Source: a virus
Direction: 5' to 3' (one strand)
Virus record (IMG/VR): IMGVR_UViG_3300026457_000013
Location: 18,253-82,252 of that record
Length of the DNA stretch: 64,000 nucleotides
The notes beneath the pieces were generated by a model, which saw only the letters and a list, made by a program, of their open reading frames with translations, was not told the DNA's origin and did not search any database. Below are positions 37,417 through 47,889 of this stretch, one piece after another. The first letter of the stretch is position 1, and each line of letters opens with the position of its first letter. Both the position numbers and the translations under genes were made by a program.

Positions 37417-37719
37417 ATGAATTGGTCAATTATTAGATTAGAGGTTAAACCAAGTTACAATAATTTGCAAGATGTTGTAGTTTTAGTAAATTGGATGCTT
37501 ACAGCATCTAACAATGGTGTTACAGAAACTATAGAAGGTATTACACTAGTTGATCCACCAGGTGAAGTGTTTGTAGCCTATGAAAACTTAACACAAAATG
37601 AAATTTTTGATTGGGTATGGAACAAAATAAGTAAAACTGGAACAGAGGAATTATTAACTCAAAGAATACAAGATAAAATTACACCACCAACCGTTAATAA
37701 ACCACTACCGTGGAACTAA
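37417..37719 (+). CDS. hypothetical protein (100 aa)
   Basis: ATG 37417 after GGAG. A beta-rich N-terminal half (IIRLEVKPSYNNLQDVVVLV) and helical middle (NEIFDWVWNKIS). Similar proteins are frequent beside fibre genes in environmental phages, but the role is unknown. Followed by a terminator. Confidence 0.6.
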   Translation: MNWSIIRLEVKPSYNNLQDVVVLVNWMLTASNNGVTETIEGITLVDPPGEVFVAYENLTQNEIFDWVWNKISKTGTEELLTQRIQDKITPPTVNKPLPWN

Positions 37720-37847
37720 ACAAATAAATTATATTAGATAATTAAAAAATTTTACATAACAAAACTACTATGACCTGGCGACTGAGCTGACTAAACCAAC
37801 TTGGATACCGCAAAAGGGTCTATAAAGAACTGAAAAAGTTCACGGTA
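37720..37847 (+). other. gene-free stretch with local stems
   Basis: Contains a GAACTGAAAAAGTTC hairpin and a G/A/C-rich segment (37770-37846) ahead of the terminator at 37848. I could not fold it convincingly into a known RNA class and see no ORF. Confidence 0.3.
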
Positions 37848-37884
37848 ATGCCCTGCTTAATATTGATTAAGCAGGGCATTTTTT
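37848..37884 (+). terminator. intrinsic terminator after the fibre operon
   Basis: A 14-bp perfect stem (37848-37861 with 37866-37879, ATGCCCTGCTTAAT) with loop ATTG, then TTTTTT. Confidence 0.92.
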
Positions 37885-37888
37885 ATAG

Positions 37889-37917
37889 TTGACAACCTCT
37901 TGCCCTTGTGCTATAAT
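37889..37917 (+). promoter_or_regulatory. promoter of the receptor-binding module
   Basis: TTGACA 37889-37894, 17-base spacer, TATAAT 37912-37917 with the 15-mer CCCTTGTGCTATAAT shared with the tape measure promoter. CTCTTG/CAAGAG inverted arms flank the -10. The leader to 38041 is AT-rich and holds no gene. Confidence 0.8.
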
Positions 37918-38041
37918 ATACAAGAGTCAAAAAAGGTTTAAATATTTTTACTTGACAATAAGCAGTGCCACTAAAACACAGTTGGCAGCCTAGCTACAAC
38001 TAAACTTGTATCTTAATCACTGCTAACAAATAGGAGCTGCA

Positions 38042-38386
38042 ATGGAAGTCGTAGAAAATCACAGCCTGGTACAAACAATTAGCGTAGCAGCTATGGCTAT
38101 AATTGCACTATCAGTAGGAGTGCAAAAATTATTAAAAGACTGGCGTAGTACTGATGCAGAAACAAGTGTAATCAAGATGATGCATGAAGAGTTGGAGCGC
38201 ATGGGCCAGCATAATAGTAAGCTTACTGAAGAATTAACTAAGCTACAATTAGATATAGTTGAATTAAACAGTCAACTAACTAAACTTAGCATTGAAAATA
38301 ATAAGTTGCAGGAAGAAATTGCTGCGCTTACTACGGAGTTAAATAGTTTTAAGAAACTGGCAGCTCTTAGAAAGGTAAAGGTCTAG
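38042..38386 (+). CDS. single-TM coiled-coil protein (114 aa)
   Basis: ATG 38042 after AGGAGCTGC. One hydrophobic helix (ISVAAMAIIALSVGV) is followed by a long heptad coiled coil (EELTKLQLDIVELNSQLTKL, NKLQEEIAALTTELNSF). It resembles membrane-anchored phage proteins placed near fibre genes; it could be an adaptor or an accessory spanin. No family is recognised. Confidence 0.65.
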   Translation: MEVVENHSLVQTISVAAMAIIALSVGVQKLLKDWRSTDAETSVIKMMHEELERMGQHNSKLTEELTKLQLDIVELNSQLTKLSIENNKLQEEIAALTTELNSFKKLAALRKVKV

Positions 38387-38387
38387 T

Positions 38388-38987
38388 ATGGTTCCTGCAA
38401 AAGTTAATTATAAAATTTATCAGGGTACTACCTTTAAACAAGTATATCGCTGGGAAACCGATACCAAGTATTATGCTAATGTACAGTCTATAAGTAAGAG
38501 CGGACCTTGTATAATTACTACTAGTGCCGCACACAGTATACCACCTGGATGGCGTATTAGAATTACCAATGTTGGTGGTATGAAAGAAATTAATAGTACT
38601 GGTGATGATGATTATCATTTTGTTAATAATGTTACAGCCAGCACATTAACTGTTAATAGTATTAATAGTAGTGGCTATACTAATTATACTACTGGCGGAA
38701 CAGTAGAGTATTATGCTCCTTATCCGCTGCAATACTATAGTGCTGTATTACAAATTAGAGCAAATGTTAATAGTGATACAGTTATACTAGCACTAAATAG
38801 TGGAGCTGGTGGAGGCATTGTACTAGATACAAATAATAGTACAATAACAGTTACATTAACTGCTCAACAAACAGCGCAATTTAACTTTACTACTGCCGTT
38901 TACGGCATGGAATTAACAGATACTAGTGGCAATGTAACTCCGTTTATTGCTGGCAATATAACTGTGGTAAAGGATGTAATACGATGA
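38388..38987 (+). CDS. beta-rich tail-associated protein (199 aa)
   Basis: ATG 38388. Starts [20 protein letters not shown]; rich in Asn/Thr/Ser/Gly, almost all beta strand. Two halves may be jelly-roll or baseplate-like domains. Encoded just before the collagen-like proteins, so probably attaches to or decorates the tail tip. Function not visible. Confidence 0.6.
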   Translation: MVPAKVNYKIYQGTTFKQVYRWETDTKYYANVQSISKSGPCIITTSAAHSIPPGWRIRITNVGGMKEINSTGDDDYHFVNNVTASTLTVNSINSSGYTNYTTGGTVEYYAPYPLQYYSAVLQIRANVNSDTVILALNSGAGGGIVLDTNNSTITVTLTAQQTAQFNFTTAVYGMELTDTSGNVTPFIAGNITVVKDVIR

Positions 38988-41533
38988 GTATTGTACAAAC
39001 TAATACCAGCACTATTGTAATTGATAATACACAAACCAGAGTTATTGCCGGCGGCATGATGGGCCCAACTGGGCCAGCCAGTACCGTAGTCGGTCCCACA
39101 GGGCCAACAGGTGCTCAAGGTATTGCAGGTCAGGGTATTAGTGTTAAAGGTACTGCAGCTACAGTAGCTGGTCTACCTAGCAGTAATAATCAAGATGCTG
39201 ACGCCTATATAGTAACACAAAATAATCACCTATATGTTTGGCAGGCTAGTACTAGTACTTGGATTGATGCTGGTGCTATTGTAGGACCACAAGGTGCTAC
39301 AGGTGCTATAGGCCCAACAGGTGCCACAGGCGTTATGGGTCCCACAGGTGCAGCTAGTAACATAGTAGGACCTACAGGTGCTACAGGACCCACAGGACCA
39401 ACAGGAGCAGCTAGCACTATAGCAGGTCCTACAGGACCTACAGGTGCTCAAGGTAACACAGGACCTACAGGTGCTCAAGGTGCAGCTAGTACTATAGCAG
39501 GACCTACAGGTCCACAAGGTCAAGGTGTACAATTAAAAGGCAGTGTTGCTACTGTTGTGCAATTACCTGCTAGTAATAATACAGTAGGTGACAGTTATGT
39601 TGTTACTCAAGATGGTCACCTATATGTATGGACAGGTAGTACCTGGGCAGACAGCGGTCAAATACAAGGTGCCACAGGCCCTACAGGTGCACAAGGTCAA
39701 CAAGGTGCTACAGGTCCTACAGGTCCTACAGGGCCAGTAGGTATACAAGGGGTACAAGGCCCAGCTAGCACAGTGCCTGGCCCTACAGGTAGCACAGGAC
39801 CTACAGGTGCACAGGGTATACAAGGGGTACAAGGCCCTGCCAGCACTGTGGCAGGCCCAACAGGACCTACAGGTGCACAAGGTATACAAGGTGTTCAAGG
39901 CCCAGCTAGTACAGTAGCAGGACCAACAGGGCCTACAGGCAGCACTGGACCTACAGGAGCTCAAGGTGCAGCTAGTACAGTAGCAGGACCTACAGGACCT
40001 ACAGGTGCTCAAGGTAACACAGGTCCACAAGGTGCAGCTAGTACAGTAGCCGGACCAACAGGGCCTACAGGCCAACAAGGTCAACAAGGTCCAGCAGGCC
40101 CAACAGGTAGTGCTAGCACTGTAGCAGGTCCTACAGGTCCCACAGGTGCAGCAGGTGCTCAAGGTATAGCAGGCACAGCAGGTGCAGCAGGTCCCACAGG
40201 CCCTACAGGAGCCAGCGGCGCTAGTGGCAGTCAAGGTGTGCAAGGGCCTACTGGTGCACTTGGACCACAAGGTCCTACAGGACCCACAGGTGCCAAAGGC
40301 AATGATGGTACCAGTGTACAAATTATTGGTAGTGTGGCTAGTGCAAGTAATATACCAGGATACCCTAATACGCATACAGGTGCTATAGGCGATGCTTACT
40401 TAGTAACCGCTGACAGTCATCTTTGGGTATGGACAGGTACTACGTGGCAAGATGTAGGAGTAATTAGTGGACCAACAGGTAGTACAGGTCCTACAGGTGC
40501 CACAGGTGCAGCTAGTACAGTAGCAGGTCCTACAGGTCCTACAGGTAATACTGGTCCACAAGGTATTAATATTACACTGCGTGGCGAAGTTGCACAAGTA
40601 GCTAACCTACCAGCCAGTAATAACACAGTTAATGATGCCTACATTGTTACTAGCACTGGACACTTATGGGTGTGGAATGGCAGTAACTGGTTTGATGCTG
40701 GCACAATTGTTGGACCACAAGGTCCTACAGGACCAGCTAGTACTGCACTAGGTCCTACAGGTGCTCAAGGTCTGCAAGGTCCAGCAGGACCTACAGGTCC
40801 CACAGGTGCTATAGGTCCACAAGGTGTTGTTGGTCCTACAGGTCCTACAGGTCCACAAGGTGCGGCTAGCACAGTAGCTGGTCCTACAGGTGCTCAAGGT
40901 GCACTTGGTCCCACAGGACCCACAGGTGCACAAGGTGCAGCTAGCACAGTAGCAGGTCCTACAGGTCCTACAGGTAGTATAGGTAATACAGGCAACACTG
41001 GTCCAACAGGACCAACAGGCCAACAAGGTACAGTAGCATTTACTTTTAGCGATACTGCACCAGTTAGTCCACAACTAGGTGATAGATGGATTGAAAGCAG
41101 TACTGGTATTGAGTATACTTATATAAATGATGGTAACTCACTACAGTGGGTAGAAACTAGAAACGGTTCACTAATTGGACCACAAGGTCCTACTGGCCCT
41201 AGTCAAAATCTTACACCCTATACTAGCGCAAATACTGGTGCGTTCAATCTTAGTAACAGCAATTATCAAATTTGGGCAGTTACTGGCGGTAATTACACTG
41301 TAAGTTTTACTAATTGGTTGGCTAGTGGTCAACTAACAGAATTGTTAATAGAAGCTCAAAATGTACAATCTAGTGGTGCAGTGATTACTTGGCCTACAAT
41401 AAACTGGATTAAGAGTGATGGCTCACTAACTACAACTTTTAGTCAATCTGGCATAGTTTTAACTAACTTAGACTTTATATTAATTTGGTCCAGAGATGGC
41501 GGAACCACTATTTATGGAAAGGTTATTAGATAA
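38984..41533 (+). CDS. collagen-like adhesin with repeated WxW modules
   Basis: 849 aa. Long Gly-X-Y tracts ([20 protein letters not shown]) alternate with four copies of a 45-50-residue module: [60 protein letters not shown] and [20 protein letters not shown]. The modules look like small beta sandwiches or carbohydrate-binding units between triple-helical rods. The C-terminus is beta-rich ([12 protein letters not shown]). It may be a fibre with several binding heads. Confidence 0.75.
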   Translation: MSIVQTNTSTIVIDNTQTRVIAGGMMGPTGPASTVVGPTGPTGAQGIAGQGISVKGTAATVAGLPSSNNQDADAYIVTQNNHLYVWQASTSTWIDAGAIVGPQGATGAIGPTGATGVMGPTGAASNIVGPTGATGPTGPTGAASTIAGPTGPTGAQGNTGPTGAQGAASTIAGPTGPQGQGVQLKGSVATVVQLPASNNTVGDSYVVTQDGHLYVWTGSTWADSGQIQGATGPTGAQGQQGATGPTGPTGPVGIQGVQGPASTVPGPTGSTGPTGAQGIQGVQGPASTVAGPTGPTGAQGIQGVQGPASTVAGPTGPTGSTGPTGAQGAASTVAGPTGPTGAQGNTGPQGAASTVAGPTGPTGQQGQQGPAGPTGSASTVAGPTGPTGAAGAQGIAGTAGAAGPTGPTGASGASGSQGVQGPTGALGPQGPTGPTGAKGNDGTSVQIIGSVASASNIPGYPNTHTGAIGDAYLVTADSHLWVWTGTTWQDVGVISGPTGSTGPTGATGAASTVAGPTGPTGNTGPQGINITLRGEVAQVANLPASNNTVNDAYIVTSTGHLWVWNGSNWFDAGTIVGPQGPTGPASTALGPTGAQGLQGPAGPTGPTGAIGPQGVVGPTGPTGPQGAASTVAGPTGAQGALGPTGPTGAQGAASTVAGPTGPTGSIGNTGNTGPTGPTGQQGTVAFTFSDTAPVSPQLGDRWIESSTGIEYTYINDGNSLQWVETRNGSLIGPQGPTGPSQNLTPYTSANTGAFNLSNSNYQIWAVTGGNYTVSFTNWLASGQLTELLIEAQNVQSSGAVITWPTINWIKSDGSLTTTFSQSGIVLTNLDFILIWSRDGGTTIYGKVIR

Positions 41534-41578
41534 TGAATAATACGCTTTCTATAAGAGTTATTAAGCATTGGAAAAATT

Positions 41579-43339
41579 ATGCCAGATATTAATTTTCCAT
41601 CAAATCCTAGTGTTAATGATACCTATAGCTTTAATGGACGTACTTGGAAATGGAACGGCAAAGGCTGGGAATCATTAAACACAGGTCAAGGAGTTCAAGG
41701 ACCAACTGGGCCAACTGGTCCGGCTAGTACAGTAGCAGGCCCTACAGGTGCACAAGGTATAGCAGGTCCTACAGGTCCTCAAGGTGCAGCTAGTACAGTA
41801 GCTGGTCCCACAGGGCCACAAGGTAGTGCAGGAGCAGCAGGACCTACAGGTCCTCAAGGTGCAGCTAGTACTGTAGCAGGTCCAACAGGACCACAAGGTA
41901 GTGCAGGTCCTACAGGTGCTAGTGGAGCAGCAGGACCCACAGGACCACAAGGTACAGCAGGCAGTGCAGGACCCACAGGACCACAAGGTACAGCAGGCAG
42001 TGCAGGACCCACAGGACCACAAGGTACAGCAGGTACAGCAGGTCCTACAGGTGCACAAGGTACAGCAGGCCCTACAGGTGCAGCAGGTCCAACAGGTGCC
42101 ATAGGACCAACCGGTGCACAAGGTGCAGGCAGCGCAGTTAGTGTTAGTGATGAAGGCACACTGTTAACTAGCAACGTAACTAGCTTTAATTTTGTTGGCA
42201 GCGGAGTAACCGCAACTAATACTAGTGGAGCAGTTACAGTTACAGTTAGTGGTGGCGGTGGTAGTGGAGCTACTTATGCTATTAGTGCTGAAACAGCCAC
42301 AGGCGGTGCTAACTTACGATTAACTGGCAGCGATGCTAGCACAGACGACGTTAAATTACAGGCTGGCGATAATGTAACCATTACTAGAAACGACGCAAAT
42401 ACTATTACTATTGCTAGTACTGGTGGTGGGGGTGGTAGCAGTGGACCAGTCTTAGAAACTAGCCAAACTATTACTACACCATATATAATTACTAATGGTA
42501 AAAACGCGCTAAGTGTTGGACCAGTAACTATTGGTGCAGGTGCTAGTATTACTATACTACCAGGTCAACGTTGGTTAGTAGCTGGCGATACTGGCATGTC
42601 TAGCAGTGTTACTGGTGTAGGAGGTGCTAGCGGCACTGTGCAAAGTGTAAATATATCTGGTGGAACCACAGGTCTTACAGCGACTGGCGGACCTATAACC
42701 ACTACAGGAACTATTACGCTTGCTGGTACTTTAATTCCTGCAAATGGTGGTACAGGACAAACAACTTTTACTAATGGTCAATTATTAATTGGTAACTCTA
42801 CCGGCAATACACTTACTAAAGCAACCCTAACCGCTGGTTCAGGCATAGATATTACTAATGGTAATGGTTCTATTACAATTGCTTTATCGGCTGGTGGTGG
42901 GGTAGCATATTCAACTTATACGTATACCGGAGACGGTAGTACAACCACATTTGCCGCCGTTAGCGGAATTACTGTAAATAATATTCTAGTATTAGAAAAC
43001 GGTGTTACACAAGTACCAACTACTGATTATACTGTTTCAGGTAGTAATGTAGTATTTACCACTGCTCCTGCAACCGGTGTGAACATTCAGATTCGTGTAA
43101 TGGGTGGAGGCGGTGGCGGTAGTGTACAGCAAATATCAACTGGTGCTGGATTAACTGGCGGACCAATTACTACTACAGGAACTGTTAGCCTTGCCACCAG
43201 CGGCGTTACCGCAGGCAGTTATACAAATGCTAATATTACAGTAGATACTTATGGTAGAATTACTTTAGCAGCTAACGGTAGCGGTGGTGGAATAACAACA
43301 GGAAAGGCTATTGCCATGGCAATGGTATTTGGAGGATAA
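41579..43339 (+). CDS. collagen-like fibre protein (586 aa)
   Basis: ATG 41579. N-terminal [20 protein letters not shown] (also containing a WKWNGKGWE element), then a collagen-like tract (about residues 40-185) and a beta-rich fibre body with pyocin-like repeats ([40 protein letters not shown]). C-terminal [20 protein letters not shown] is repeated in the gene at 46948. Overlaps the next gene's Shine-Dalgarno. Confidence 0.75.
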   Translation: MPDINFPSNPSVNDTYSFNGRTWKWNGKGWESLNTGQGVQGPTGPTGPASTVAGPTGAQGIAGPTGPQGAASTVAGPTGPQGSAGAAGPTGPQGAASTVAGPTGPQGSAGPTGASGAAGPTGPQGTAGSAGPTGPQGTAGSAGPTGPQGTAGTAGPTGAQGTAGPTGAAGPTGAIGPTGAQGAGSAVSVSDEGTLLTSNVTSFNFVGSGVTATNTSGAVTVTVSGGGGSGATYAISAETATGGANLRLTGSDASTDDVKLQAGDNVTITRNDANTITIASTGGGGGSSGPVLETSQTITTPYIITNGKNALSVGPVTIGAGASITILPGQRWLVAGDTGMSSSVTGVGGASGTVQSVNISGGTTGLTATGGPITTTGTITLAGTLIPANGGTGQTTFTNGQLLIGNSTGNTLTKATLTAGSGIDITNGNGSITIALSAGGGVAYSTYTYTGDGSTTTFAAVSGITVNNILVLENGVTQVPTTDYTVSGSNVVFTTAPATGVNIQIRVMGGGGGGSVQQISTGAGLTGGPITTTGTVSLATSGVTAGSYTNANITVDTYGRITLAANGSGGGITTGKAIAMAMVFGG

Positions 43340-43340
43340 T

Positions 43341-43712
43341 ATGGCAGCACCAAATATAGTCAATGTTACAACCATTATTGGTAAAACCGTTGGTAAGGCC
43401 CTTACTGCAAGTTTATTAGATATAGTAACTAATAGTGCAGCCAGTAATAAAGTATTTAAGATAAATAGTATTATTGTGTCTAACGTACACGGAACTAATA
43501 ACGCCGAAGTTAATGTAGTATTTTATGATAGCAGTGAAGGTGCTGGAACAAATTTTTATCTAGCTAAAACAATAATTGTACCTGCCGATTCCAGCCTTGT
43601 AGTTATTAGCAAAGATGCTAATATTTATCTAGAAGAAGGTGATATAGTTCGTGCACAAACTACAGCTACTAGCCTACTAGAAATAGTAGTAAGTTATGAG
43701 GAGATTAGCTAA
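43341..43712 (+). CDS. small beta-rich structural protein (123 aa)
   Basis: The frame opens at 43311, but ATG 43341 follows TTGGAGGATAAT (strong Shine-Dalgarno). Sequence: [20 protein letters not shown] and [20 protein letters not shown]. Such one-domain proteins occur beside fibre genes in many marine and freshwater phages; role unknown. Confidence 0.65.
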   Translation: MAAPNIVNVTTIIGKTVGKALTASLLDIVTNSAASNKVFKINSIIVSNVHGTNNAEVNVVFYDSSEGAGTNFYLAKTIIVPADSSLVVISKDANIYLEEGDIVRAQTTATSLLEIVVSYEEIS

Positions 43713-45733
43713 TGCGCGGTAATGGCGGCATTATTGGAGCTGCTAATCAACCAACCGTTAGCTCTGCTAAAGGCATTTGGTCTTTAATGGAGCAACTAGT
43801 AGCTAAGCAAAGCGGCACTTGGCCAGTATTTGGCTACACCGTCATCCAAACCTTTACAGCTACCAGTACGTGGACTTGCCCTGCTGGGGTGACAGAGGTT
43901 GAGTATTTGGTTGTCGCTGGTGGGGGTGGGGGTGGAACGGGGATAGGCGGTGGCGGCGGTGCGGGTGGATTTAGGACGGGAACAGGTTTATCTGTCACTG
44001 CGGGAACTGATTACACTATTACTGTTGGTGGAGGCGGCGCTAGATCAACAGGCTCGCCTGGAACTATTGGCAATAATGGTACGGATAGTTCTATTGCTGG
44101 ATCGCCGATTACGGAAAACCCCTCTGGAGCCGGTACAAATACTTTCAAGGCTTATGGCGGTGGCGGTGGCGGTGGTTTTCTTGTTCCGGGAAGTCCTGCT
44201 CCTTACGGAACCGTAACGGGTGCTAATGGTGGTTCTGGGGGTGGAAGTTCGCATACAGGAAATTCATCTTCTGGAAATGGAAATACACCATCAACATCTC
44301 CTTCGCAAGGGTCAAACGGCGGTGTTGGTTCTGGCCCTGGCACTTCCTATGCAGCAGGAGGTGGCGGGGGTGGTGCTAGTGGCGCAGGAAGTGCAGCGGC
44401 AGCGGCCACGAGTTCGGCTGGCGGGAATGGTGGCGCAGGAACAGCATCAACTATTTCTGGAAGTAGTGTTACTTATGCTGGTGGCGGCGGTGGAGGAACG
44501 AATACGGTTTCTCCAAAAACTGGCGGCACTGGCGGCACTGGCGGAGGTGGAAATGGTTCAGCTACTGCTAGTGTTGCTGGAGGCGACGGCACAGCAAACA
44601 CAGGTGGTGGGGGTGGTGGTGGTTATGGTGATACTCCTGCTAACAAAACAAACGGCGGCACAGGCGGCTCCGGTATCGTCATCCTAAAGTACACCGTACC
44701 TAGCCAAACCGTCTTTGTATTCAAAGGCACGACTACGTGGAAATGCCCGACAGGTGTAACCAGCGTTGACTATCTTGTGGTTGCGGGTGGCGGTGGTGGT
44801 AATGGATATTATGCCGGAGGAGGGGGCGCTGGTGGCCTTCGTACTGGAACAGGATTAAGTGTTACAGCAGGAACCGACTACACAATCACTGTCGGCGGTG
44901 GCGGGGGTTATAACACAAACGGTTCCAATTCAGCCTTTGGCCCTATTACTTCACTCGGAGGTGGTTTTGGGGCTCGTGGCGGTGGAAATTTTGGTGGTAA
45001 CGCAGCCAGTTCTGGGGGTTCTGGTGGTGGTGGTGGGTCAACAAGTGCATTTACAGCAGCTGGAACAGGGAACCCATCTGCATCCGGTACGGCATCGTCT
45101 ATTTCTGGAACTACGCTTACTGTTGGTGGGACAGTAACAAATACATTTTTAGTTGGAATGATTCTTAGCGGAACTGGTGTAACTGCTGGAACCACAATAA
45201 CAGCTCTAGGAACAGGAACAGGCGGAGCGGGAACATATACTGTTAGCGCAAGCCAAACTGTTTCAAGCACAACAATTACAGGCGCTTTAAGCGGAACAGG
45301 TATTAGCGCAAGACAGGGCTATGATGGAGGATCTTCTGCTGGCCCTAGCGGTAATTATGGTTCGGGCGGCGGCGGCGGATCTGGTGGGGCCGGAGCAAAT
45401 GGTGGGACGGTTGGTGGTAATGGTGGGGCGGCAACGGCATCTAGTATAACCGGCTCTTCCATATATTATGCTGGCGGTGGTGGTGGAGCTGTTGCTAATG
45501 GTTCTGGGTATTCAATGGGTTTAGGTGGAGGAACATCAACTACTTCACAAAAAGGTGGCGGCGGGGATGGAAGTATTAGTGGAGTTAGTTCCGGATTTAC
45601 ATTAACCGCCGCTACGCCAGGAACTACAAATACCGGAGGCGGGGCTGGTGGCGGCAGTGGGCAGCTAAACCCAAATAATGATGTAGCAACAAACGGCGGC
45701 TCCGGTATCGTCATCATAAAAATAAATCAATAA
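43712..45733 (+). CDS. glycine-rich adhesin with two tandem domains
   Basis: 673 aa. The N-terminus ([20 protein letters not shown]) is shared in style with neighbours; two glycine-rich domains follow. Each begins with [20 protein letters not shown] or [20 protein letters not shown] and ends in GSGIVI(L/I)K. Poly-Gly motifs ([16 protein letters not shown]) suggest a polyglycine-II helix lattice as in T4-like gp38 adhesins. Codon and base use (GGG, GCG, TCG codons) differ from flanking genes. Probably the receptor-binding tip, an often exchanged module. Confidence 0.75.
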   Translation: MRGNGGIIGAANQPTVSSAKGIWSLMEQLVAKQSGTWPVFGYTVIQTFTATSTWTCPAGVTEVEYLVVAGGGGGGTGIGGGGGAGGFRTGTGLSVTAGTDYTITVGGGGARSTGSPGTIGNNGTDSSIAGSPITENPSGAGTNTFKAYGGGGGGGFLVPGSPAPYGTVTGANGGSGGGSSHTGNSSSGNGNTPSTSPSQGSNGGVGSGPGTSYAAGGGGGGASGAGSAAAAATSSAGGNGGAGTASTISGSSVTYAGGGGGGTNTVSPKTGGTGGTGGGGNGSATASVAGGDGTANTGGGGGGGYGDTPANKTNGGTGGSGIVILKYTVPSQTVFVFKGTTTWKCPTGVTSVDYLVVAGGGGGNGYYAGGGGAGGLRTGTGLSVTAGTDYTITVGGGGGYNTNGSNSAFGPITSLGGGFGARGGGNFGGNAASSGGSGGGGGSTSAFTAAGTGNPSASGTASSISGTTLTVGGTVTNTFLVGMILSGTGVTAGTTITALGTGTGGAGTYTVSASQTVSSTTITGALSGTGISARQGYDGGSSAGPSGNYGSGGGGGSGGAGANGGTVGGNGGAATASSITGSSIYYAGGGGGAVANGSGYSMGLGGGTSTTSQKGGGGDGSISGVSSGFTLTAATPGTTNTGGGAGGGSGQLNPNNDVATNGGSGIVIIKINQ

Positions 45734-45741
45734 GAGGGTCT

Positions 45742-45996
45742 ATGACAACAAAGGTATTTAGGTTTCTGGGGATTGACACAGCCATGCACTTGCTTCGTCC
45801 GGGTGCTAAGTGGGAAATCTCTAACAACGTCTTTACACGCTGGGATGATCCTAGACCTTGTCCGAGTATTGAAGAAGTCTATTGGGTGATAGACAAGATC
45901 AGAGAGTTTGAAGATTCAATCCCTACGATCTGGCTACCTGAACAGTTAGAAGAAATGGGCATCAAGCAAAAGGAAATTGAAGATGCAATTGCATAA
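45742..45996 (+). CDS. hypothetical protein (84 aa)
   Basis: ATG 45742 following AGAGGGTC. The product is mixed alpha/beta with KWEISNNVFTRWDDPRPCPS and a helical C-terminus. Frequent beside adhesin genes in phages; no function known to me. Its end overlaps the next start by 14 bases. Confidence 0.6.
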   Translation: MTTKVFRFLGIDTAMHLLRPGAKWEISNNVFTRWDDPRPCPSIEEVYWVIDKIREFEDSIPTIWLPEQLEEMGIKQKEIEDAIA

Positions 45997-46585
45997 TCTG
46001 TTTCCGACACCTGTAGGCTTTGCTGAGCTAGGTCGTTCATTAAGCGATGAGGAGTTGTTCTTCATCCGTGAGTTACAGACAAGACCGAATCAGGGAAATA
46101 CGACAAGCACTGATAACTTCGTACTTCGTAACCCTGTGCTGACGAATCTACGTTCGTTCATCGAGGATGCTGTTTCGGAATACTTCAAGTCCACAGTCAA
46201 TCCTAAGCACAATGTAAGTCTGAGAGTGACGCAAAGCTGGTGCAACTATAGCGAGCAAGGTCAGTACCACCACAAACACGCACATCCCAACAGCTATATC
46301 AGTGGCGTGTTTTATGTGCAAACAAACCCTGATGATCGGATTTACTTCTACAAAGATGGCTGGCAGCAAATTAAGTTTCCACCACAAGAGTGGAACGCAT
46401 ATAATAGCGAAAGCTGGTGGTTTGAGGTTACTGCTGGCAAGCTAATATTATTTCCATCGTCACTAACCCACATGGTTCCTGAAATTAAAGGTGAAGATAC
46501 TCGCATCTCACTATCGTTTAACACTTTTCCAGTTGGTGTAGTCGGAGAAGAAATGGACTTAACTGGACTTAAATTGGAAATTTAA
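45983..46585 (+). CDS. putative Fe(II)/2-oxoglutarate-dependent oxygenase
   Basis: 200 aa. Start ATG 45983 (AAAGGAAAT upstream) chosen over a TTG at 45977. The YHHKHAHPNSYISGVFYVQ segment carries candidate His ligands and ILFPSSLTHMVPEIKGEDTR the distal His and Arg expected of 2OG oxygenases (prolyl-hydroxylase-like phage group). These enzymes hydroxylate proteins or nucleic acids. Lying among collagen-like fibre genes, prolyl hydroxylation of their GPT repeats is an attractive idea but wholly inferred. Confidence 0.7.
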   Translation: MQLHNLFPTPVGFAELGRSLSDEELFFIRELQTRPNQGNTTSTDNFVLRNPVLTNLRSFIEDAVSEYFKSTVNPKHNVSLRVTQSWCNYSEQGQYHHKHAHPNSYISGVFYVQTNPDDRIYFYKDGWQQIKFPPQEWNAYNSESWWFEVTAGKLILFPSSLTHMVPEIKGEDTRISLSFNTFPVGVVGEEMDLTGLKLEI

Positions 46586-46588
46586 CCT

Positions 46589-46951
46589 ATGGCACATTTT
46601 GCAAAAATTGACGAAAATAACCTAGTTACTCAAGTAGTTGTTGTAGACAATCGTGATACTAGTGATAGTAGTGGTGTTGAGCGTGAGCATATTGGTGCTG
46701 CTCACTTAGAAAAAATTCTTGGTGGAACTTGGCGGCAAACTAGTTATAACGGCAATTTTCGCAAAAACTATGCTGGCATAGGTTATACTTACGATAGCGT
46801 AAGAAATGCATTTATTCCACCTAAACCGTTTAACAGCTGGCAATTAGACGAACAAACGTGTCAGTGGACAGCACCTCAACCATATCCACAAGATGGACAA
46901 ATGTATAGTTGGAACGAAAATACCACAAGTTGGCAAAGGACTGAACTATGA
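46589..46951 (+). CDS. small fibre-associated protein, copy 1 (120 aa)
   Basis: ATG 46589. Sequence [39 protein letters not shown] and [21 protein letters not shown] paralogue is at 60104-60445. This family is common near fibre genes of environmental phages; it may be an adaptor or assembly factor. Confidence 0.7.
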   Translation: MAHFAKIDENNLVTQVVVVDNRDTSDSSGVEREHIGAAHLEKILGGTWRQTSYNGNFRKNYAGIGYTYDSVRNAFIPPKPFNSWQLDEQTCQWTAPQPYPQDGQMYSWNENTTSWQRTEL

Positions 46952-47154
46952 CAACCAAAATCAATGATAAAAATATTGCTACAACTGGTGTTACAGCAGG
47001 CAGTTATACTAATGCTAATATCACAGTAAACAGTCAAGGGCAAGTTACACTAGCAGCTAATGGTACTGCTGGAGGTGGTAACACAGTAATTGATGGCGGA
47101 TTTCCAGATTCTAGCTATCTATCTATACTGGCTATTGATGGAGGTACTATCTAA
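46948..47154 (+). CDS. short fibre fragment-like protein (68 aa)
   Basis: ATG 46948 overlapping the previous stop. [20 protein letters not shown] is nearly the C-terminal repeat of the fibre at 41579-43339 ([20 protein letters not shown]). Probably a small structural module or remnant of recombination. Coupled by 1-base overlap with the next gene. Confidence 0.55.
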   Translation: MTTKINDKNIATTGVTAGSYTNANITVNSQGQVTLAANGTAGGGNTVIDGGFPDSSYLSILAIDGGTI

Positions 47155-47699
47155 TGCCACAACAAATTCAACTTAGACGAGGTACGGCAGCAGCTTGGAC
47201 TAGTGCAAATCCTACACTAGCTGCTGGTGAATTAGGTGTTGAAACCGACACCAATAAATTTAAGGTAGGCAATGGCAGTACTAGTTGGACTAGTTTGCCG
47301 TATGCTACCAAAGGTGATACAGGGCCAACAGGCCCAACTGGGCCACAAGGTACCACAGGCACCACAGGTGCCACAGGACCAACCGGGCCACAAGGTGCTG
47401 CTGGTAATGTTAGCACTAGTGTGGCAAATACCTTTACAGCAGCTCAAACCTTTAATAGTGGCAACCTAAAACTAGCTGGTAGTACCAGTGGCAGTGCAAC
47501 ACTTAATGCGCCTGCTGTAGCTGCTACAAATACATATACTCTACCAGTAGATACTAGCACCCTAGGCTATGTAAATACTCCTACCAATAGTCAAAGTGCT
47601 AACTATACCACTGTACTAGGTGATAGTGGAAAAACGCTTATACATCCTAGCACTGATGCTAGTGCTAGAATATTTACCATTGATGACACTAGCCTATGA
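47154..47699 (+). CDS. fibre protein N-terminal part (frame interrupted)
   Basis: 181 aa. [20 protein letters not shown] with a short collagen-like tract ([16 protein letters not shown]) and the beginning of a C-terminal domain (GKTLIHPSTDASARIFTIDD). The rest of that domain is in another frame, 47683-47889, reading YDAGTVITFINQTSQQLTIT to the end. Thus the normal gene is split by a 1-base shift near 47690. It may be a real frameshift mutation, programmed shift or assembly error. Confidence 0.7.
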   Translation: MPQQIQLRRGTAAAWTSANPTLAAGELGVETDTNKFKVGNGSTSWTSLPYATKGDTGPTGPTGPQGTTGTTGATGPTGPQGAAGNVSTSVANTFTAAQTFNSGNLKLAGSTSGSATLNAPAVAATNTYTLPVDTSTLGYVNTPTNSQSANYTTVLGDSGKTLIHPSTDASARIFTIDDTSL

Positions 47700-47889
47700 T
47701 GCAGGCACAGTAATTACATTTATTAATCAAACTTCACAGCAACTAACTATTACTTGCTCAACAGCAAATAACTTATATCTAGCAGGCACAGGTACTCAGG
47801 GAAGTCGTGTACTAGCACAGTATGGTCTAGCAACTTGTGTTAAAGTAGCTACAAACTACTGGTTAATTAATGGAAACGGACTAACATGA
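47683..47889 (+). CDS. fibre protein C-terminal part (frame +1 of the preceding gene)
   Basis: Continuation of the previous domain: MTLAYDAGTVITFINQTSQQ, LAGTGTQGSRVLAQYGLATC and the end VKVATNYWLINGNGLT. ATG 47683 has no Shine-Dalgarno, so independent initiation is doubtful. It overlaps the next gene's start by 4 bases. Best treated as part of one gene with a frame shift. Confidence 0.6.
   Translation: MTLAYDAGTVITFINQTSQQLTITCSTANNLYLAGTGTQGSRVLAQYGLATCVKVATNYWLINGNGLT

Noticed and set aside
41533-41593. 19-codon ORF between the two collagen-like genes
   Set aside because: TAATG overlap exists, but the peptide is tiny, has no Shine-Dalgarno and overlaps the next start.
39230-42174. Minus-strand ORFs opposite the collagen-like genes
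   Set aside because: They read as poly-Cys/Thr/Ser or Pro/Val/Gly shadows of GPT repeats, without ribosome-binding sites.
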